Assembly: GCA_005789325.1 (NCBI GenBank)
Contig: SXYE01000085.1
Location: forward strand, 1 to 9,005
Direction of reading: 5' to 3'
Length of the DNA: 9,005 nt
From: Actinomycetota bacterium
GTDB lineage: Bacteria; Actinomycetota; Actinomycetes; S36-B12; UBA5976
Shown here: positions 7,276-9,005 of the stretch, piece after piece
Layout of the letters: every line of letters starts with the position of its first letter
Numbering within the stretch: the stretch's first letter is position 1
Made by a program: the position numbers and the translations under genes
The notes under the pieces: generated by a model
Seen by the model: the letters and a program-made list of their open reading frames with translations, nothing else
What the model was told of the DNA's origin: nothing
The model's database searches: none

Positions 7276-8354
7276 AATTTAATGAAGTAGGTAATCGACT
7301 TTATACAGGTGAAACATCTGTTGATTTTGCCGGCAAAAGAAATCTTTGGTATTTCATGTCCGTGGTAATTATCGCCATTGCTGCGTTTGGTTTATTTGGC
7401 CGTGGATTGAATTTGGGAATTGAATTTGAAGGTGGAGCTAAATTTAATGTGCCTAGCACCACAAGTGTTGAAGAAGCTAGAAACATAGTTAAAAATGCTG
7501 GAGTTGAAACCTCAGTAATTATTGCTGTAGGAAATGAAAGATTAGAAATTCAAACCCCTCCTCTTGAGCAAGAAGCAATTGATATTTTTATAGACAAAAT
7601 TGCCGTCGATTTTAAATTAGATCCAGCAACAATTACCACTCAAGCAGTTGGACCGTCTTGGGGTGCCGACATAACCCGTCAAGCACTTATTGGATTAGGT
7701 GTGTTTCTATTATTAGTAATTCTCTTTTTAACAATTTATTTTGAGATTCGTATGGCAAGTGCTGCAATTGTGGCTTTACTCCATGATCTTTTGATTACTA
7801 TTGGGGTTTATGCCATAACTGGTTTTGAGGTTACCCCTGCAACCGTTATTGGAGTGTTAACAATTTTAGGTTATTCCTTGTATGACACAGTTGTGGTTTT
7901 TGACAAGGTAAAAGAAAATACTCGAGGAATACTTGCTCAATCAAGATTGAATTACCGAGAAGCTGCAAATTTAGCCCTCAATCAGACTCTCATCAGATCA
8001 ATTAATACATCTATTGTGGCACTTTTACCGGTAGCAGCAATTTTGATTGTTGGTGTTGGAATATTGCAAGCAGGAACCCTTAAAGATTTAGCTTTGGCTT
8101 TGTTTGTGGGAATTGCTGCAGGAACATATTCTTCAATATTTATTGCAACACCGTTTTTGGTTCAACTTAAAGAACGTCAACCAGAAATTCAAGCATTAAT
8201 GAGAAGAGTGCATGCAAGAAGATCTAATGCCGGTGTTGATGGTCCAGAGGCTATGAAAGTTTCAGGTAACCCAAATCTGGCCAACCAGGTGTTACAAGCC
8301 GGACCACGAACACAACCAAAACGCTTTACGCGCTCAAAAAGAAAGAAATCATAA
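7272..8354 (+). CDS. secF: Protein translocase subunit SecF
   Basis: SecF is the partner membrane protein of SecD in the Sec holotranslocon. The 360-residue protein has TM1 at about 25-43, the hallmark LGIEFEGGAKF (48-58) on the outer side, the signature VGPSWGADITRQA (126-138), and TM2 to TM6 with the conserved HD pair at 171-172 and LGYSLYDTVVVFDKVKEN (199-216), which bears the charged residues associated with proton movement. The C-terminus after TM6 is cytoplasmic and ends in a very basic tail (RFTRSKRKKS, 351-360), a trait seen in other actinobacterial SecF proteins. The hallmark has Glu where many SecF proteins have Asp (GIDF), a conservative change. The ATG overlaps the secD stop (ATGA), so the two subunits are likely produced in balance. 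Confidence 0.97.
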   Translation: MKFNEVGNRLYTGETSVDFAGKRNLWYFMSVVIIAIAAFGLFGRGLNLGIEFEGGAKFNVPSTTSVEEARNIVKNAGVETSVIIAVGNERLEIQTPPLEQEAIDIFIDKIAVDFKLDPATITTQAVGPSWGADITRQALIGLGVFLLLVILFLTIYFEIRMASAAIVALLHDLLITIGVYAITGFEVTPATVIGVLTILGYSLYDTVVVFDKVKENTRGILAQSRLNYREAANLALNQTLIRSINTSIVALLPVAAILIVGVGILQAGTLKDLALALFVGIAAGTYSSIFIATPFLVQLKERQPEIQALMRRVHARRSNAGVDGPEAMKVSGNPNLANQVLQAGPRTQPKRFTRSKRKKS

Positions 8355-8359
8355 GTAGT

Positions 8360-8388
8360 TTGCTAAATGATTTAGCTTGATTGCTAAA
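8360..8388. repeat. TTGCTAAA direct and inverted repeat array upstream of relA
   Basis: TTGCTAAA occurs at 8360-8367 and again at 8381-8388, exactly 21 bp apart, about two helical turns. Between them ATTTAGC (8370-8376) pairs with GCTAAAT (8362-8368) as a perfect 7-bp inverted repeat around a single G. The array fills the start of the 76-nt gap between secF and relA. It has the geometry of a repressor or activator operator; a TAAACT at 8385-8390 could serve as a weak -10. No T-run follows, so an intrinsic terminator is unlikely. No protein partner is identified. Confidence 0.45.
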
Positions 8389-8416
8389 CTAAAGAGCCAA
8401 CAGTTGAAGAAATTCC

Positions 8417-8423
8417 TGGGAGG
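8417..8423 (+). promoter_or_regulatory. Strong ribosome binding site of relA
   Basis: TGGGAGG lies 7 nt before the ATG at 8431, the best Shine-Dalgarno in the window. It decides for that ATG over the in-frame TTG at 8404. Confidence 0.75.
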
Positions 8424-8430
8424 CGTCAAA

Positions 8431-9005
8431 ATGACAGACGCTCCAGTCACGCGCAGTAGATTAGCAAAAATAACTGGTTGGAAATCAGAAAATCCTGAAC
8501 TTGAACCATTACTCAAAACTTTAAAGAAATATCACCCTAAAGATAACTTTGAACTAGTTAGCAAAGCGTACGAAGTTGCTAAACGACAGCACACAGGTCA
8601 AAAACGCCGAAGCGGTCAAGAATACATAACTCATCCTTTAGCGGTTGCCACAATTTTGGCCGATCTTGGATTATCCAGTGAAACCTTGGCAGCAGCACTT
8701 CTTCACGACACAGTTGAAGACACTGGTTACTCAATAGAAAAACTAGAAGAAGATTTCGGTGGCGAAGTAGCAAGACTAGTAGATGGTGTCACAAAACTAG
8801 ACAAAGTTAAATACGGTGATGCCAGTGCTGCTGAAACTGTTCGCAAGATGGTTGTGGCCATGGCTAAAGATATTCGAGTGCTACTTGTGAAGTTGGCGGA
8901 TCGACTACATAACATGCGAACTTTAGAATTTTTGCCAACAGAAAAACAAGAACAAAAAGCTCGTGAAACTTTAGAAATATTCGCACCCCTTGCTCATCGC
9001 CTGGG
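8431..9005 (+). CDS. relA: RelA/SpoT (Rel) bifunctional (p)ppGpp synthetase/hydrolase, N-terminal part (3' truncated by window edge)
   Basis: The frame is open from the ATG at 8431 to the window end, giving 191 codons of a protein that normally exceeds 700 residues. The visible part is the HD-type (p)ppGpp hydrolase domain. Metal-binding and catalytic residues are present: H68 in [17 protein letters not shown]92 and D93 with E96 and D97 in [11 protein letters not shown], and D157 in [17 protein letters not shown] at 59-62 fits the conserved segment that contacts the nucleotide. [12 protein letters not shown] and [17 protein letters not shown] are typical of actinobacterial Rel. The hydrolase site looks intact, so this is a long bifunctional Rel rather than a hydrolase-dead RelA. 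The synthetase and regulatory domains lie beyond the window. In many Actinobacteria apt lies just upstream; here secF is the direct neighbour. Confidence 0.96.
   Translation, partial: MTDAPVTRSRLAKITGWKSENPELEPLLKTLKKYHPKDNFELVSKAYEVAKRQHTGQKRRSGQEYITHPLAVATILADLGLSSETLAAALLHDTVEDTGYSIEKLEEDFGGEVARLVDGVTKLDKVKYGDASAAETVRKMVVAMAKDIRVLLVKLADRLHNMRTLEFLPTEKQEQKARETLEIFAPLAHRL

Noticed and set aside
8362..8376. Intrinsic terminator after secF
   Set aside because: The inverted repeat has arms rich in AT, a 1-3 nt loop and no following T-run, so an operator-like element is more likely.
8579..8915. Reverse-strand open frames at the right end
   Set aside because: The + strand frame here encodes an unmistakable Rel HD domain that runs off the window.

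Overview
The window looks like a compact, AT-rich stretch of an actinobacterial chromosome (roughly 40% GC by eye, not computed). The gene order is the classic actinobacterial one: pimA, a LemA-like membrane protein, pdxS, pdxT, yebC, ruvC, ruvA, ruvB, secD, secF, relA. A phosphatidylinositol mannosyltransferase and an actinobacterial-style SecD with a Pro-rich linker point to Actinobacteria. The AT-richness, frequent AGA for arginine, short spacers, stop/start overlaps and loss of some usual neighbours suggest a streamlined low-GC lineage, such as the freshwater acI/Nanopelagicales group. That placement is inference.

Layout, all on the + strand. 2-514: C-terminal part of a PimA-type GT4 glycosyltransferase, cut by the window edge. 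519-1064: one-helix membrane protein resembling LemA, 4 nt behind pimA. 1065-1155: spacer with a candidate promoter. 1156-2663: pdxS and pdxT, the two subunits of PLP synthase. 2679-3431: yebC. 3470-5597: ruvC, ruvA and ruvB joined by 4-nt stop/start overlaps. 5598-5700: leader before secD where many Actinobacteria carry yajC. 5701-8354: secD and secF, overlapping by 4 nt. 8355-8430: spacer with a repeated TTGCTAAA element, where apt often lies. 8431-9005: N-terminal HD hydrolase domain of a RelA/SpoT enzyme, cut by the window edge.

The genes serve separate housekeeping jobs: PIM lipid synthesis, vitamin B6 synthesis, translation elongation support, Holliday junction migration and resolution, Sec-dependent export, and (p)ppGpp control. 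Tight spacing suggests long transcripts, with possible internal promoters before pdxS, secD and relA, the three widest gaps. No mobile elements, tRNA or rRNA genes, CRISPR arrays or clear intrinsic terminators were seen, and no stretch over 300 bases lacks a gene. I found no convincing new multi-gene system. The points most worth a second look are the missing yajC and apt, the TTGCTAAA array before relA, and the LemA-like partner of pimA.
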